A DNA stretch of 64,000 nt from Bifidobacterium breve (GTDB lineage Bacteria > Actinomycetota > Thermoleophilia > Solirubrobacterales > Solirubrobacteraceae): NCBI GenBank assembly GCA_945881845.1, contig CAMCVN010000005.1, positions 28,414-92,413 on the forward strand, given 5' to 3'. The position numbers were made by a program, and so were the translations under genes. Each line of letters opens with the position of its first letter. Position 1 is the first letter of the stretch. Under the pieces are notes generated by a model. It was not told the DNA's origin, searched no databases, and saw only the letters and a list, made by a program, of their open reading frames with translations. This document shows positions 38,503 to 47,126 of this stretch, piece by piece.

Positions 38503-39407
38503 TCTGCTGCCCCGTCTGTATTGGCCTCTGGCATCACAGTGGGATACCACGGCTCGACTGCGAACGGCGCTGGGGTTCGGCCGGAGAGCGCGAGCGCAGC
38601 GCCGCGGGCGCCGCCAAGATCGCTGAAGAGGCCGATCACGGTTGGCCCTGAGCCACAGACCAGCGCCTGCTCGGCGCCGGCGCTGCGCACCTCATCGAGC
38701 GTCCACGCCAGCTCCGGCGCGAGCGAGACGGCGGCTGGCTCAAGGTCGTTGACGAGCAGCTCGGGCGGCGCGAAGGCCGCCCCGGCGGCCAGAGCCCCGA
38801 CCAGTTCGGCATGACGTGACTCCAGCTCAGCGGCGCTGCGCGGTAGTGCCAAGCGGTCGGCCTCTTTGAAGACGTCGGCGGTCGAGAGACCGTGATTAGA
38901 GGGAACGACAAGTACGCCGAATGGCGCCGCTTCGGGCAGCGCCCGAAGTTCCTCTCCTGCGCCGCTAGCGAGATAACGGCGCGGTTGCAGCTGCCCCGGA
39001 ACGTCGGCGCCTAGCTCGCGCGCGACCGCCATCAGCATCTCCTGGTCGGCGATTCCTGAAACTCGCGAGAGCAGCCGCAGCGCGGCGCCCGCATCGGCCG
39101 AGCCGCCAGCCATTCCGGCAGCGACGGGAATCTTTTTCGCAATCTCAATCCGAACAGCCGCGCCGCGCCAGCCGCTCGCCGCACGGAAAGCGGCGACCGC
39201 CTTGTCGACGAGGTTCTCTCCTTCAACGCCGGGGCAGAGAGTCTTGTCGCCGCTGCTGCCAAGCTCGGCCGGCACCAGCTCAAGCGAATCGCAGAGTCCA
39301 ACCGGCTGCATCACCGTCACGAGCCGATGACGGCCGTCCTCGCGTAGCGGGCCGAGCGTCAAGCCGAGGTTGATCTTGGCCGGCGCCGATTCGAGCAGCG
39401 CGCTCAT
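38499..39407 (-). CDS. ispE: 4-diphosphocytidyl-2-C-methyl-D-erythritol kinase
   Basis: The 302-residue GHMP kinase begins APAKINLGLTLGPLREDG and has the ATP loop PVAAGMAGGSADAGAALRLL and a C-terminal VCGSGPTVIGLF. It phosphorylates CDP-ME in the MEP isoprenoid pathway. Its start overlaps rsmA and its end overlaps the DedA/PAP2 gene, the classic rsmA-ispE arrangement. Confidence 0.95.
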   Translation of the reverse strand: MSALLESAPAKINLGLTLGPLREDGRHRLVTVMQPVGLCDSLELVPAELGSSGDKTLCPGVEGENLVDKAVAAFRAASGWRGAAVRIEIAKKIPVAAGMAGGSADAGAALRLLSRVSGIADQEMLMAVARELGADVPGQLQPRRYLASGAGEELRALPEAAPFGVLVVPSNHGLSTADVFKEADRLALPRSAAELESRHAELVGALAAGAAFAPPELLVNDLEPAAVSLAPELAWTLDEVRSAGAEQALVCGSGPTVIGLFSDLGGARGAALALSGRTPAPFAVEPWYPTVMPEANTDGAAE

Positions 39408-40258
39408 CGCTGAAGCTCATCGAGCAAGGCGCGGAACTGATCGGGAGAGAGCCGTTCGGCGCGCACGTCAAGCGGCAGTTCGAGCCGCTCAAGCGCAGCG
39501 CGGGCGCGATCGCGAATCTCGTTGCCGCCATAGCCAGCCGTAGCCAGTGACCGTGGTAGCGCCTTGCGGCGGTGGGCGAAGGCGGCGCGGACAAGCTTGC
39601 GCAGATCATCCGGCGGCGGCGGGCCGGTTCGATCGAGCGTGATCAGGACCGAGTCAACATTTGGCACTGGGTGGAAGACGTTGCGCGAGATCGCCCTCGC
39701 AACGCGCACCTCGCAGCTGAGCTGCGCGATCACTGAAGGCGCGCCGTAAGCCTTCTCGCCGGGGCTGGCTGCGAAGCGCTCGCCAACCTCACGCTGGACC
39801 ATCGCGACCCAGCGCGTCACCTGCGGCAGCAGCTCGACGCTGCGCAGAATCACCGTCGCAGCAATTCCGTAGGGAAGGTTGGCGACGACCTTCGTCGGCG
39901 GCGGGTCAAGCTCGGCTAGATCGAAGACCATCGCATCGCCGATGTGAAGAGTCGTGTTGGGGCTCGATGAGAGCGCATCTTCGAGCGCAGGAACCAGCGC
40001 GCGGTCAAGCTCGATCACGTGCAGGTGACCGCAGAGCGGCGCTAGGTGTTCGCTGAGGACGCCGAGCCCACCACCGATCTCAAGCACAACATCGCCGGGC
40101 CCGAGCTCAGCGAGGCGGTCGATCACGCCGAGGATGTTGGAGTCGATTAGGAAGTTCTGGCCGAGGTCGTGTTTCGGTCGAACGTTGAATTCGCGGATCC
40201 TGCGCAGGCTTGGCTGAACTGGCAGCTCGTCCTCTGGCTCGGAAATCACGCCGCTCAC
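39404..40258 (-). CDS. rsmA: 16S rRNA (adenine1518/1519-N6)-dimethyltransferase
   Basis: The 284-residue protein has KHDLGQNFLIDSNIL, the SAM-binding VLEIGGGLGVLSEHLAP and the catalytic VVANLPYGIAATVI, with PNVDSVLI later. It dimethylates two adjacent adenines in helix 45. The GTG at 40258 overlaps the tatD stop (GTGA), so it was chosen over a TTG one codon earlier. Confidence 0.95.
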   Translation of the reverse strand: MSGVISEPEDELPVQPSLRRIREFNVRPKHDLGQNFLIDSNILGVIDRLAELGPGDVVLEIGGGLGVLSEHLAPLCGHLHVIELDRALVPALEDALSSSPNTTLHIGDAMVFDLAELDPPPTKVVANLPYGIAATVILRSVELLPQVTRWVAMVQREVGERFAASPGEKAYGAPSVIAQLSCEVRVARAISRNVFHPVPNVDSVLITLDRTGPPPPDDLRKLVRAAFAHRRKALPRSLATAGYGGNEIRDRARAALERLELPLDVRAERLSPDQFRALLDELQR

Positions 40259-41004
40259 CAACCGAACAGCTCGGCCGCGTTGCGCTCAATCATCTGATCG
40301 AAGCTTGCGTAATCGACGCCGCGCTGCTCGGCAATGAACTCGGCCGTCTGAACGACATATCCCGGCGTGTTGCGCTCGCGGCGGCGGATCTGCGGCGTCA
40401 GGTAGGGCGCGTCGGTCTCGACCAGGAGGCGATCGTCCGGCACGAGCGCGGCGGCCTCAGCCAGGTCGGTCGCCTTTGGGTAGGTGACGTTGCCGGCAAA
40501 CGAGATCCACCAGCCCTCGGCGAGGCACTCCTCGAGCCGCGTCGGCATCGTGAAGCAGTGCAGGATCACACTGACGCCTTTGGCCTGCTCGCGCAGCGTG
40601 TCGATCGAGAGATCATCGGCGTCGCGGGTGTGGATGATCAGCGGCTTGCCTAGCTCAGCGGCGATCTCGATCTGCGCTTCGAAGGCCAGCCGCTGATCCT
40701 CGAGCGGCGCGCCTTCGCGGTACCGATCGAAGCCGGTCTCACCGATCGCCAGGCAGAGCGGGTCGGCGGCCAGCTCGCGCAGCTCGGCACGGTCGGCTCC
40801 GGAGAAGCCGGTCGCATTGTTCGGATGGTGGCCAACGGCAGCGAAGACCGACGGGAACTCGGCCGCTGCTGCGAGCGCATCGCGCGAACTGGCAGCGTCG
40901 GTGCCGACGGTAAGCATCCTCGTCACCCCGGCTGCGAGTGCCTCGGCTACAAGCTCCCCGTTCGGCGGTTCGCAGAAGTCGAGATGGGTGTGGCTATCGA
41001 TCAT
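40255..41004 (-). CDS. tatD: TatD-family metal-dependent deoxyribonuclease
   Basis: The 249-residue TIM-barrel hydrolase begins MIDSHTHLDF (HxH ligands) and contains GETGFDRYREGAP, PLIIHTRDAD, LHCFT and ETDAPYLTP, all TatD signatures. TatD enzymes are 3'-5' exonucleases acting in DNA repair or turnover. It lies nine bases after metG and overlaps rsmA by four, in the conserved metG-tatD-rsmA-ispE order. Confidence 0.93.
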   Translation of the reverse strand: MIDSHTHLDFCEPPNGELVAEALAAGVTRMLTVGTDAASSRDALAAAAEFPSVFAAVGHHPNNATGFSGADRAELRELAADPLCLAIGETGFDRYREGAPLEDQRLAFEAQIEIAAELGKPLIIHTRDADDLSIDTLREQAKGVSVILHCFTMPTRLEECLAEGWWISFAGNVTYPKATDLAEAAALVPDDRLLVETDAPYLTPQIRRRERNTPGYVVQTAEFIAEQRGVDYASFDQMIERNAAELFGW

Positions 41005-41013
41005 CGCTGCGCC

Positions 41014-42534
41014 TTAACTCGCCTCGGCAAGATCCTTCGGGAACATCGGCTCGATCTTCTCGATCGCGCCGAGCGAACCGCTGCCAAAGGTTGCCGCAGC
41101 GTAACTCTCGTCACTTGCGCCGAGCGCGCCAAGCAGCTTCTCAGCGCTGGCCGGCAGCCAGGGCGAGAGCAGCACCGTCAGCGACCGCAGCGCCTCGCAG
41201 AGTGTTGCCAGCACTACGTCCAACCGATCGGCGTTCGCCTCGTCCTTTGCGAGAGTCCATGGAGCGCTCTCTTCGACGTACTGGTTGCAGCGCCGCACGC
41301 GCTCCCAGATCGTCTCCAGCGCCTGCGTCACTTCGGCCTTGTCAATCAGCGCCGAGACCTGCTCAGGCAAGCCTGCAAAGTCGCTCGCCAGCTCAGCGTC
41401 GAGCTGCGAGGTCGGCACTACGCCGTCGCGGTAGCGGTGAACCATCGCGATTGTCCGCGCCGCGAGGTTGCCGTACTCGTTGGCGAGCTCGTTCTCGTAG
41501 CGGGCCTCAAAGGCAGCGGCCGAGACCGACCCGTCGGAGCCGAACGGCACGTCGCGCAGCAGGTAGAAGCGCAGCGCGTCGGCGCCGTAGCGCTCGATCA
41601 CGGCGAACGGGTCGAGCACGTTGCCAAGCGACTTGCTCATCTTCTCGCCGTCCATCAGCAGAAAACCGTGGACGAAGAGATGCCGAGGGACGGGCAGGTC
41701 GGCGGCCATCAGCAGCGCCGGCCAGTAGATCGCATGGAACTTGAGGATGTCCTTGCCGATCAGCTGGTAATTGGCGGGCCAGAAGCGTTCCGTCAGGTCC
41801 TCCCCCGGCTCGGCGTAGGTCAAGGCGGTGTAGTAGTTGAGCAGCGCATCCCACCAGACGTAGACCGTCTGGTCAGGGTCCCACGGGACAGGGATTCCCC
41901 AATCGATCCCGCGGCGCGAGAGCGAGACGTCCTGTAGCCCGCCAGCGAGGAATGAGCGGGCCTCGTTGTAGCGCGTCTTTGGCTGAACGAAGTCCGGTTG
42001 CCCGTCGAAGAGCTGCTCAAGCCGCTCCTGGAAAGCTGACAGCTGGAAGAACCAGTTCTGCTCGTTCTCGCGCGTTAGTTCGATGTTGTGGATCGGGCAG
42101 GTGTTCCCCTCGGCGACCTCCTGCGCGGTCTTGAAGTCGGCGCACCGCGGGCAGTACCAGCCTTCGTAGGTGCCTTCGAAGACGTAGCCGTTTGCCTTTA
42201 CGCGTTCGAGGATTTCCTGCACCGCGGCAACGTGCTGCTCGTCGCTGGTACGGATGAAGAAGTCGTTGCTCGCCTCAAGCTGCGGCATCAGCGCGCGGAA
42301 ACGTTCGGCGTTCTTGTCGGCCAGCGCTTGCGGCTCGACTCCCTCGGCGGCGGCGGCCAGCGCGACCGGCTCGCCATGCTCGTCGGTGCCGGTCAGGAAG
42401 AAGACCTCATCGCCGCGTTGACGATGGTGACGGGCGAGCACGTCGGCCGCGATCGACGTGTAGGCATGCCCGAGATGGGGGGCGGCGTTGACGTAGTAGA
42501 TCGGTGTGGTTACGTAGAAAGCGGGCCGGGCCAT
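41014..42534 (-). CDS. metG: Methionyl-tRNA synthetase
   Basis: The 506-residue class I synthetase has the HIGH-type motif in NAAPHLGHAYTS, the KMSKS motif in GEKMSKSLGNVLDPF and an insert with CPRC and CPIH, a possible Zn knuckle in which the last ligand is His. A C-terminal tRNA-binding EMAP domain is absent. The ATG at 42534 begins at the conserved N-terminus; a start 42 bases upstream would add non-conserved residues. TAGCGT lies eight bases before it. It heads the tatD-rsmA-ispE operon. Confidence 0.95.
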   Translation of the reverse strand: MARPAFYVTTPIYYVNAAPHLGHAYTSIAADVLARHHRQRGDEVFFLTGTDEHGEPVALAAAAEGVEPQALADKNAERFRALMPQLEASNDFFIRTSDEQHVAAVQEILERVKANGYVFEGTYEGWYCPRCADFKTAQEVAEGNTCPIHNIELTRENEQNWFFQLSAFQERLEQLFDGQPDFVQPKTRYNEARSFLAGGLQDVSLSRRGIDWGIPVPWDPDQTVYVWWDALLNYYTALTYAEPGEDLTERFWPANYQLIGKDILKFHAIYWPALLMAADLPVPRHLFVHGFLLMDGEKMSKSLGNVLDPFAVIERYGADALRFYLLRDVPFGSDGSVSAAAFEARYENELANEYGNLAARTIAMVHRYRDGVVPTSQLDAELASDFAGLPEQVSALIDKAEVTQALETIWERVRRCNQYVEESAPWTLAKDEANADRLDVVLATLCEALRSLTVLLSPWLPASAEKLLGALGASDESYAAATFGSGSLGAIEKIEPMFPKDLAEAS

Positions 42535-42584
42535 CGCGCTGAACGCTAGCGGGCGCACAGGCACGCGGCGAGGCAACAGCTAGT

Positions 42585-43289
42585 TCAGTGCTGGCGTTGG
42601 GCCTTGACGATGCCCGTCAGTGACGCTGCGCTGCGCTCGCGACGCTCGCGCAGCGCGATCCCGGCGCCGATTGCCGCGCCACTGATCCCGAGCCCGAGCC
42701 AAGCGGCGCCGAGCAGCCAGGGAGTCATCGGTCGCGGCTGATTCCCTGCGCTCGACCCTGTGCGCAAAGCAGGCCTTGGCGGCGGCGGAACTCGGCGACC
42801 ACGAGGCGCCAGCGGCGCTAACGGCAAGCTTGTTGGCGGCGCGGCGAGCAGGCCAAGCGGGTCGCGGTAGCCGTTGGGCTCACCGGCGAGACGCGCGCCG
42901 ACGCTGAGCAGAGCGTCCGAGCCGAGCGAGCCAAGTTGCTGCCCGGCGACCAGCGCGTCGCCGCGGCTGACGTCAATCCGCGCCAGCCCGAGCTCGGTCG
43001 CGGCTAGGCTTCCGCAGCGCAGAGTTACGCCGCGGCGCCCGTCTGGGAGCAGCCCGGCGAAGCTCACAACGCCACTGCAAACAGCCCGCACGCTGTCACC
43101 GGCCTGGCCGCTGAGCGTGACGCCGCGTCGCGCGCCACCGCGGTAAGGAGCGCCGCGATCAAAATCGAACCGTTCTCGCAGCTGATGCTCGGCCAGCGGC
43201 CATCGCCACTGGCTTGCCTCGCTTGCCAGCGGGCTGACGAGCAAGGCAGTGAGTGCGAGAGCAAGGCAACGGAGAGTTAGGCCGGTCAT
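42585..43289 (-). CDS. Degenerate LytM/M23-domain protein, signal peptide and C-terminal membrane helix
   Basis: The 234-residue protein has a signal peptide (ending near SEAS), a LytM-like beta domain (about 25-130) and a Pro/Arg-rich linker. It ends with a transmembrane helix (PWLLGAAWLGLGISGAAIGAGIAL) and a short basic tail. The domain aligns with M23 by GVTLSGQAGDSVRAVCSGVVSFAG and GDALVAGQQLGSLGSD. However, the first zinc His position reads RRGVTL and the last, normally LHW or HLH, reads LSVG. It is therefore probably an inactive LytM regulator or wall-binding protein. TAACCT lies eight bases before the ATG at 43289. Confidence 0.7.
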   Translation of the reverse strand: MTGLTLRCLALALTALLVSPLASEASQWRWPLAEHQLRERFDFDRGAPYRGGARRGVTLSGQAGDSVRAVCSGVVSFAGLLPDGRRGVTLRCGSLAATELGLARIDVSRGDALVAGQQLGSLGSDALLSVGARLAGEPNGYRDPLGLLAAPPTSLPLAPLAPRGRRVPPPPRPALRTGSSAGNQPRPMTPWLLGAAWLGLGISGAAIGAGIALRERRERSAASLTGIVKAQRQH

Positions 43290-43297
43290 CGGCGCTG

Positions 43298-43303
43298 AGG
43301 TTA
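43298..43303 (-). promoter_or_regulatory. -10 box for the degenerate LytM gene
   Basis: TAACCT on the minus strand lies eight bases before the ATG at 43289. With the TACGAT at 43432 it places divergent promoters in the 154-base gap. Confidence 0.4.
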
Positions 43304-43431
43304 GGTTCGATCGCGCGAGCTCGAAGCGATCGCGAGCCTGCCGCCGCAAGACTGTTTCAGTCGCGCAACAGCGTGCGCGCGAAGCTTTGCCATCGCGGCA
43401 GTCGGCGCCCAGCGCCGCAGCCCACGACCGC

Positions 43432-43437
43432 TACGAT
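43432..43437 (+). promoter_or_regulatory. -10 box of a likely leaderless transcript (six-gene phosphoramidate-type operon)
   Basis: TACGAT ends six bases before the GTG at 43444, and there is no Shine-Dalgarno there. It would drive the whole coupled cassette. No clear -35 consensus is visible upstream. Confidence 0.45.
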
Positions 43438-43443
43438 TTCGAC

Positions 43444-46400
43444 GTGTCTGCCGCGACCAATTCGCCGCTCGCGGTAATCCTCGGTGCTGGCCGCGCGGTC
43501 TGGGGCGGCCTCCCCTCAGCGGTCGTCGACATTCCCGAGCATGGGCGCGTTCTCGACTGGACGCTGGCAGCGTTCTCAGCGCTCGACGCGATTGAGGTCC
43601 GTTTCGTCGGCGGCTACCGCGCCGAGGAGGTTCTCCAGCGCTACCCAGAGGTGCAGATCGTGCTCAACCCCGACTGGCAGCACAGCGGCCCGGCCGGGTC
43701 GCTCAGCGTCGCCGGGCTCGGCGCAGAGCGCCAAACCTACGTCGCCTACTCGGATGTGGTCCTACGCCCCGAATCGGTAGCTGCTTTGGCCGAGGCCCCG
43801 GGCCCAATCGCGGTTGCCGTTGATTCGCACTGGCGCAGCCGTTACAGCGACCGCTCGCAGAGCGATCTGGACCACGCCGAAAAGCTTCTGATCGATGGCA
43901 CAAGCGTCGAGAAAATCGGCCGCGAGCTGACGACCGCCGCGGCCAACGCCGAGCTGGCCGGCATCGTCCGCTTTGACCCTGAGGCGGTCGAACTTGTGAT
44001 CGCAGCGCTGGCCGACGGCCGTCTCACGGCGAAGGCGACGCTGCCCGACATCGTCGCCTTCTGCCTCGCCGCCGGGCTCGAAGCCAGCGCCGTTGACCTT
44101 GAAGGGGATTGGGCCGAGCTTGACGCCAAGCAGGATCTTGCGCGCTTCATCCTCGGCACCAAAGCCGAGTCGCTCGAGCGGCTGCGACCAATGGACCATG
44201 GCGGCGTGATCGGCGCGCAGGTCTCGTTTACAGCCGAGCGCTGGGCGAGCGAGCCTGATCTGATCACCGAGCAGATTCTTTCCGAGCTGCCGGGCGAGCG
44301 ACTGATCGTCCGCAGTAGCGCCCGCTCTGAAGACGGCTGGCTTGAGTCGGGCGCAGGCCGCTACACCAGCATCCTCGACGTTGAGCGCACGGCTGAGGCT
44401 TTGACCGAAGCGATCAGCGACGTGCTCGCCTCGTACGGCAAGGCCGCCGACGATGATCAGGTCCTAGTTCAGGAGATGCTGAGCGGCGTTGTGATCAGCG
44501 GCGTTGTGATGACGCGCACGCACGCCACCGGCGCGCCTTATTACGTGATCAATTACGACGATTCGTCGCAGGACACAGATGCGGTCACGGCTGGGCGCGA
44601 CGTGCGCACGCTCGTCGTCCATCGCGGTAGTGAGACGCCAGCGAGCGTCCCGGCAACGCTGGCCGGAGTGCTGGGCACTGTGCGGCGGATCGAAGGCTTG
44701 ATCGGCCACGACGCGCTCGACATCGAGTTTGCCGTCTGTGGCGACAGGACACACATCCTCCAAGCGCGGCCGATCGTGATGGCGCACGGCCCCGCTGCTG
44801 TCGCCGACAGCGACGTTAACGAGGTAATCGAACAGACGCGCGAAGCACTCAGCGCCCGCACTGCGCCGGGGCCGACGATCCTCGGCGCCAGCCCCCACTT
44901 CAGCGTGATGAGCGACTGGAACCCGGCCGAGATCATCGGCACGACGCCAAAGCAGCTCGCTGCGAGCCTCTACCGCTACCTCGTCACCGACGAGGTCTGG
45001 GCGCAGCAAAGGGCGGAATACGGCTACCGCGACGTGCGACCCTGCGCGCTGCTGTTCGACGTTGCCGGTCACCCTTATGTAGATGTTCGAGCCAGCTTCA
45101 ACTCGTTCATTCCGGCATCACTCCCGGACGATCTCGCCGAGCGTCTCGTTGAGAGCTACCTCGCGCAGCTACAAGCGAAGCCAGAGCTCCACGACAAGGT
45201 CGAGTTCGACATTCTTTTCACCTGCCTCACGCCCGACTTTGCGACGAGCTCCCAGCGACTGCTCGATTCCGGGTTCAGCGACGAAGAGGTAAAGGCGCTC
45301 GAAGCAGCGCTGCGTGCGATCACCGCCGCGGGTATTGCGCGGATCGACGATGACCTCGCCGTGCTACCCGAGCTGGCAGCAACGATCGACACGATCGAAG
45401 CTTCGGAGCTGCCGCCGCTGGACCGAGCAGCCGCGCAGCTCGACGCCGCGCGGCGGACCGGCACCCCCGTCTTTGCCCACCTCGCCCGCGCCGGCTTCGT
45501 CGCCGCAACTCTTCTGCGCTCACTGGTAGCGACAGGCGCGCTGCCGGCCGAAGAGGCCGACCAGTTCCTCGCCTCGGTTGAGACGGTGCTCGGCCGCTTG
45601 CGCAGCGACGCCTGGGCCGTCAAGCAGGGGAGCCTCAGCTGGGACGAGCTGGTCGCCCGCTACGGCCACCTGCGCCCCGGCACCTACGACATCACTTCGC
45701 CTTGGTACGCCGGCGCCGCCGACGAGTACCTCGGCCCGATCGTCGAGCGCGCGAGCGAGCCAGCGGCGACGGCGAAGTTCGAATGGCAGCCGCAGAGCGC
45801 AGCGGCGATCACGGCGGCGCTTGCCGATCTCGGCCTCGGGATTGACGCTGCAGCCTTCGATCACTTCGCGCGCAGCGCAATCGCTGGGCGCGAGGAGGGC
45901 AAGTTCGTCTTCACGCGCGCGCTCAGCCTGGCGCTGGAAGCGATCGCTCAGTACGGCGAGACGCTTGACGTCAGTCGCAGCGAGCTAGCTCACGTCGCAG
46001 TCGAGGATCTCTTACGATGCCGTGAAGTGCTGGCCGATCCGCGTGACTTCCTACTCAGCCGCTCCGACGAGGGCGTCGAACTCCATCTGCTCAGTCAAGC
46101 CGTCTGCCTGCCCGGCCAGCTCAGCGCCGGCAGCGACGTCAGCTGCTTTGAGCAAGACGAGGCCGAGCCGAACTTCGTCACCAACGGCGCGGTCCAAGCC
46201 GAGGTCGTAGTCGCTCCCGAGAACCCCTCGGTAGATGTCGCTGGGAAGCTGGTGCTGATCCCAACCGCCGACCCCGGCTACGACTGGATGCTGGCGCGCA
46301 ACATTGCCGGCCTGATCACGATGTACGGCGGTGCCAACTCGCACATGGCGGTGCGCGCCGCTGAGCTTGGCCTACCGGCCGCAATCGGCGTCGGTGAGAC

Positions 46401-46476
46401 GCGCTTCAATGCACTCGCCGCAGCGACCGTCGTCAGCCTTGACTGCTCCAGTCGAACGATCGAGATCCTCGGATGA
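43444..46476 (+). CDS. L-glutamine kinase-like (Cj1418 type) ATP-grasp/phospho-His enzyme with an N-terminal nucleotidyltransferase-like domain
   Basis: The 1010-residue protein has three parts. Residues of about 8-240 resemble a sugar-phosphate nucleotidyltransferase (LAVILGAG, VEVRFVGGYRAEEV, VLNPDWQHSGPAGSL, YSDVVL) but lack the Arg and Lys of the active signature. About 255-445 is a PEP-synthase-type ATP-grasp (IVRSSARSEDGW, VQEMLSGVVISGVVM, DIEFAVCGDRTHILQARPI). The C-terminus is a swivelling phospho-His domain with His967 in GGANSHMAVRAAELG. The segment from MSDWNPAEIIGTTPKQLAAS to DVRASFNSFIP fits the group containing Campylobacter L-glutamine kinase, which phosphorylates the glutamine amide nitrogen. 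A PEP-using function is the alternative. The next gene overlaps by four bases. Confidence 0.72.
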   Translation: MSAATNSPLAVILGAGRAVWGGLPSAVVDIPEHGRVLDWTLAAFSALDAIEVRFVGGYRAEEVLQRYPEVQIVLNPDWQHSGPAGSLSVAGLGAERQTYVAYSDVVLRPESVAALAEAPGPIAVAVDSHWRSRYSDRSQSDLDHAEKLLIDGTSVEKIGRELTTAAANAELAGIVRFDPEAVELVIAALADGRLTAKATLPDIVAFCLAAGLEASAVDLEGDWAELDAKQDLARFILGTKAESLERLRPMDHGGVIGAQVSFTAERWASEPDLITEQILSELPGERLIVRSSARSEDGWLESGAGRYTSILDVERTAEALTEAISDVLASYGKAADDDQVLVQEMLSGVVISGVVMTRTHATGAPYYVINYDDSSQDTDAVTAGRDVRTLVVHRGSETPASVPATLAGVLGTVRRIEGLIGHDALDIEFAVCGDRTHILQARPIVMAHGPAAVADSDVNEVIEQTREALSARTAPGPTILGASPHFSVMSDWNPAEIIGTTPKQLAASLYRYLVTDEVWAQQRAEYGYRDVRPCALLFDVAGHPYVDVRASFNSFIPASLPDDLAERLVESYLAQLQAKPELHDKVEFDILFTCLTPDFATSSQRLLDSGFSDEEVKALEAALRAITAAGIARIDDDLAVLPELAATIDTIEASELPPLDRAAAQLDAARRTGTPVFAHLARAGFVAATLLRSLVATGALPAEEADQFLASVETVLGRLRSDAWAVKQGSLSWDELVARYGHLRPGTYDITSPWYAGAADEYLGPIVERASEPAATAKFEWQPQSAAAITAALADLGLGIDAAAFDHFARSAIAGREEGKFVFTRALSLALEAIAQYGETLDVSRSELAHVAVEDLLRCREVLADPRDFLLSRSDEGVELHLLSQAVCLPGQLSAGSDVSCFEQDEAEPNFVTNGAVQAEVVVAPENPSVDVAGKLVLIPTADPGYDWMLARNIAGLITMYGGANSHMAVRAAELGLPAAIGVGETRFNALAAATVVSLDCSSRTIEILG

Positions 46477-47126
46477 GCGTCGGCGCGCAGCGGGCCGTCA
46501 TTAGTCAGCGGGTGGAGGTCTTTGCCGATCGCGACGAGCGCCGTGACGCGCTCGACCAGCGCTGGGCGCTGCTGCTCGAATCGCTCGGCCTGATCGCGCT
46601 GCCGATGCCCAACGCGCTGGCCGACCCGGCCGCTTGGCTCGCCGCAGCCGACCCGGCTTTGATCGTCCTGACCGGCGGCAATGACCTCGCCCATCTCGTC
46701 GATGGGCCCGACGCCGCTCCGGAGCGCGACCGCACCGAAGCGCTGCTGCTGCAGCACGCAAGCGAACAAGAGATCCCGCTGCTGGCGATCTGCCGCGGAC
46801 TTCAGATGATCGTTGACAGCGGCGGCGGCGCACTCGTGCCGGTCGAAGGCCACGTCGCGCAGGACCACGTCATCACGACGCATCCTGCGGCTGCGAGTTG
46901 GCCGATCCGCGACGGCCGCAGTGTCAACTCGTTCCACAACTGGGGCGCGGAGCAGAGCGCCGTTCCCGCGGGCTGGGAACTCGCAGCGACCGCCGCCGAC
47001 GGCACCGTTGAGGCGATGATTCACTCCACGCTTCCACAGGTCGCGCTGATGTGGCACCCCGAACGTGGCGAGACCGACGACGACGACATCGAACTGATAG
47101 CCAAACTGACTGGAAGGAACATATGA
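46473..47126 (+). CDS. Class I glutamine amidotransferase-like hydrolase (Cj1417 type, gamma-glutamyl-CDP-amidate hydrolase candidate)
   Basis: The 217-residue protein is a peptidase C26/class I GATase fold. It has LIVLTGGNDLAHLV, the nucleophile Cys107 in LAICRGLQMIVD, and the His195/Glu197 pair in LMWHPERG. In Campylobacter phosphoramidate synthesis this family hydrolyses gamma-glutamyl-CDP-amidate to glutamate and cytidine diphosphoramidate. Placement directly between a glutamine kinase-like gene and a cytidylyltransferase supports that role over a general gamma-glutamyl-GABA hydrolase. It is coupled to both neighbours by ATGA overlaps. Confidence 0.75.
   Translation: MSVGAQRAVISQRVEVFADRDERRDALDQRWALLLESLGLIALPMPNALADPAAWLAAADPALIVLTGGNDLAHLVDGPDAAPERDRTEALLLQHASEQEIPLLAICRGLQMIVDSGGGALVPVEGHVAQDHVITTHPAAASWPIRDGRSVNSFHNWGAEQSAVPAGWELAATAADGTVEAMIHSTLPQVALMWHPERGETDDDDIELIAKLTGRNI

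Noticed and set aside
43249..43443. A 65-residue extension of the glutamine kinase-like protein
   Set aside because: It overlaps the divergent LytM start, is Arg-rich and non-conserved, and the GTG at 43444 has a TACGAT box six bases upstream.
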